NCBI GenBank assembly: GCA_964546445.1
Contig: CAZJJY010000026.1
Span: 1 to 7,213, forward strand
Direction: 5' to 3'
DNA length: 7,213 nt
Source: CAZJJY01 sp964546445
GTDB taxonomy: Bacteria > Patescibacteriota > Microgenomatia > PFEM01 > JAPLYW01
Every line of letters starts with the position of its first letter. The stretch's first letter is position 1. The notes below the pieces were generated by a model. It did no database searches and was not told where the DNA came from. It was given only the letters and a program-made list of their open reading frames with translations. Positions 6,137 to 7,213 of this stretch are shown in pieces. The translations under genes and the position numbers were made by a program.

Positions 6137-7002
6137 AACAGCATCTTAGAACGGCCTGGAAGCATACTAGACGTTCACCGTATCAGTCTTTAGCGGCGGT
6201 GTTGATTATGTTTTTGACTTTCTTCATTGCGACCATTTTTACTTTAGCGGCTGGAGGGTCTCAAATTGTTTTACGCTATTTTGAAAGTAGGCCTCAGGTA
6301 ACAGCTTTTTTCAAAGATGAAATAAGTACCCAGCAAATAGATATGTTAAAGGCTAAGCTAGTCCAAACAGAAAAAGTAGAAGAAACAAAGTTTATTTCTA
6401 AAGAAGAAGCCTTAGCGATTTATCGTGAACAAAACAAAGATGAACCTTTGCTTTTAGAAATGGTGACAGCTAATATTCTGCCAGCCTCTCTAGAAGTTTC
6501 TATCAAAAATATTACTGATATTGATCAGGTAGCAGGGATTATGAAAAATGATAGTATTGTTGAAGAAGTTGTCTTTCAAGAGGATGTTGTTGAAGCTTTG
6601 TATCGTTGGACAGGAAGTATTAGAAAGATTGGCATAGGTTTAATTAGTGTTTTAAGTCTAGTTTCCTTTTTGATTATCCTAGTTATTATCGGGATGAAAA
6701 TTACTATCAGAAAGTCAGAAATTGAGATATTACAGCTAATTGGGGCTTCAAATGCCTATATTAGAGCTCCTTTTGTTTTGGAAGGAATCATTTATGGAGT
6801 TTCAGGGGCCGTAGTTGCCTGGGGTCTATCTTACATTTTGCTTTTATATGCAACTCCTTTCATTATTAAGTTTTTGGTAGGTATTCCTGTTTTACCAGTT
6901 CCTTACTATTTTATGCTGATTGTTTTAGGAATAGAAATGTTGGCTGGACTTATCATCGGCTCCTTGGGAAGCTTTATTGCTGTTAGACGTTATCTTAAAT
7001 AA
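6133..7002 (+). CDS. ftsX: Cell division protein FtsX (membrane subunit of FtsEX)
   Basis: FtsX is the membrane partner of FtsE and passes the ATPase signal to a murein hydrolase or its activator outside the cell. The 289-residue protein has the family topology: a short basic cytoplasmic N-terminus (KHTRRSPYQS); span 1 at about 21-42; a large extracellular loop of about 120 residues (43-165) that starts RYFESRPQVTAFFKDEIS and contains the typical SKEEAL (89-94) and NILPASLEVSIKN (114-126) segments; then spans at about 166-188, 215-240 and 258-283. IRKSEIEILQLIGASNAYIRAPFVLEG (192-218) is the conserved coupling loop that contacts FtsE. Initiation probably depends on the 4-base ATGA overlap with ftsE, because only a distant purine stretch (AAAGGAAAG) precedes it. 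Length and motifs look intact. Confidence 0.95.
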   Translation: MKQHLRTAWKHTRRSPYQSLAAVLIMFLTFFIATIFTLAAGGSQIVLRYFESRPQVTAFFKDEISTQQIDMLKAKLVQTEKVEETKFISKEEALAIYREQNKDEPLLLEMVTANILPASLEVSIKNITDIDQVAGIMKNDSIVEEVVFQEDVVEALYRWTGSIRKIGIGLISVLSLVSFLIILVIIGMKITIRKSEIEILQLIGASNAYIRAPFVLEGIIYGVSGAVVAWGLSYILLLYATPFIIKFLVGIPVLPVPYYFMLIVLGIEMLAGLIIGSLGSFIAVRRYLK

Positions 7003-7003
7003 G

Positions 7004-7213
7004 ATGAAATTTTTTCTTAAAGCTTTAATTACTACTGTTATTTTTTTTCTTTTTTTATTTTTTCCTAAACCATCTTTTGCTGAAGTGACTTATGAAAAGT
7101 GTGAAGTGGGGGCAGAAATTTTTGGTGGTTTGAATGAAAGCGAAGCAACTGAATGTGTTAATTTACTTACTGATCTTTTAAATGAGACAAAAGGTTCAAT
7201 ATCCAGTTTAAAA
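7004..7213 (+). CDS. N-terminus of a secreted protein downstream of ftsX, cut by the window end; possible FtsEX partner
   Basis: An open frame begins with ATG one base after the ftsX stop (TAAGATG) and runs off the window after 70 codons. It starts with a clear signal peptide: MKFFLK, a very hydrophobic stretch at about 7-20, and PKPSFA before E27, a plausible signal peptidase I site (cleavage after A26). No lipoprotein lipobox is seen. The mature part begins with C33 and C51 about 18 residues apart, followed by a leucine-spaced helical stretch (CVNLLTDLLNETKGSISSLK) that could open a coiled coil. In many bacteria the gene after ftsEX encodes a coiled-coil M23-type peptidase or other murein hydrolase activated by FtsX, so that is the leading guess, but no catalytic domain is inside the window. 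No Shine-Dalgarno is visible; translation is probably coupled to ftsX. Confidence 0.75.
   Translation, partial: MKFFLKALITTVIFFLFLFFPKPSFAEVTYEKCEVGAEIFGGLNESEATECVNLLTDLLNETKGSISSLK

Overview
The window is AT-rich bacterial DNA in which every gene lies on the + strand, packed with overlaps or gaps of a few bases. The only long gap (about 150 bases) holds a gene relic. Protein style (lysine-, isoleucine- and asparagine-rich), tight packing, and a secA / prfB / ftsE / ftsX neighbourhood with two small single-span membrane proteins suggest a Candidate Phyla Radiation (Patescibacteria) genome, perhaps Microgenomates-like. That placement is inference from sequence style, not a database match. TGA is used as a stop (at the DNA-repair gene and at ftsE) and RF2 is present, so the standard bacterial code applies, not the UGA-glycine code of Gracilibacteria/Absconditabacteria.

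Layout. 1-2147: SecA translocase ATPase, cut at its 5' end by the window edge and ending in a zinc-binding SEC-C tail. 2140-2622: TspO/MBR-family five-helix membrane protein overlapping the secA end by 8 bases. 2623-2774: apparent relic of an iron-sulfur protein, probably the C-terminal tip of a [FeFe]-hydrogenase-like H-cluster domain, broken by a frameshift in a T6 run. 2771-3463: AlkD-like DNA alkylation repair protein whose GTG start overlaps the stop of the relic. 3501-3914: small membrane-anchored or secreted protein of unknown function, behind a possible -10 element. 3914-4924: peptide chain release factor 2, without the usual frameshift site. 4949-5452: second single-span protein of unknown function with an excellent ribosome binding site. 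5456-6136 and 6133-7002: FtsE and FtsX. 7004-7213: start of a secreted protein cut by the window end, possibly the extracellular partner of FtsEX.

Working together. FtsE (ATPase) and FtsX (membrane subunit) normally form a transporter-like complex that activates peptidoglycan hydrolases outside the cell during division. The signal-peptide protein one base downstream sits where such a hydrolase or activator is expected. SecA would drive export of the secreted products. RF2 terminates translation at UGA/UAA. The two unknown membrane proteins flanking prfB may belong to the same envelope module, but nothing in the sequence proves it.

No RNA gene, CRISPR array, transposon, origin or long repeat was seen. 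The most unusual item is the iron-sulfur relic between tspO and the repair gene. The rest is mostly ordinary core-genome content.
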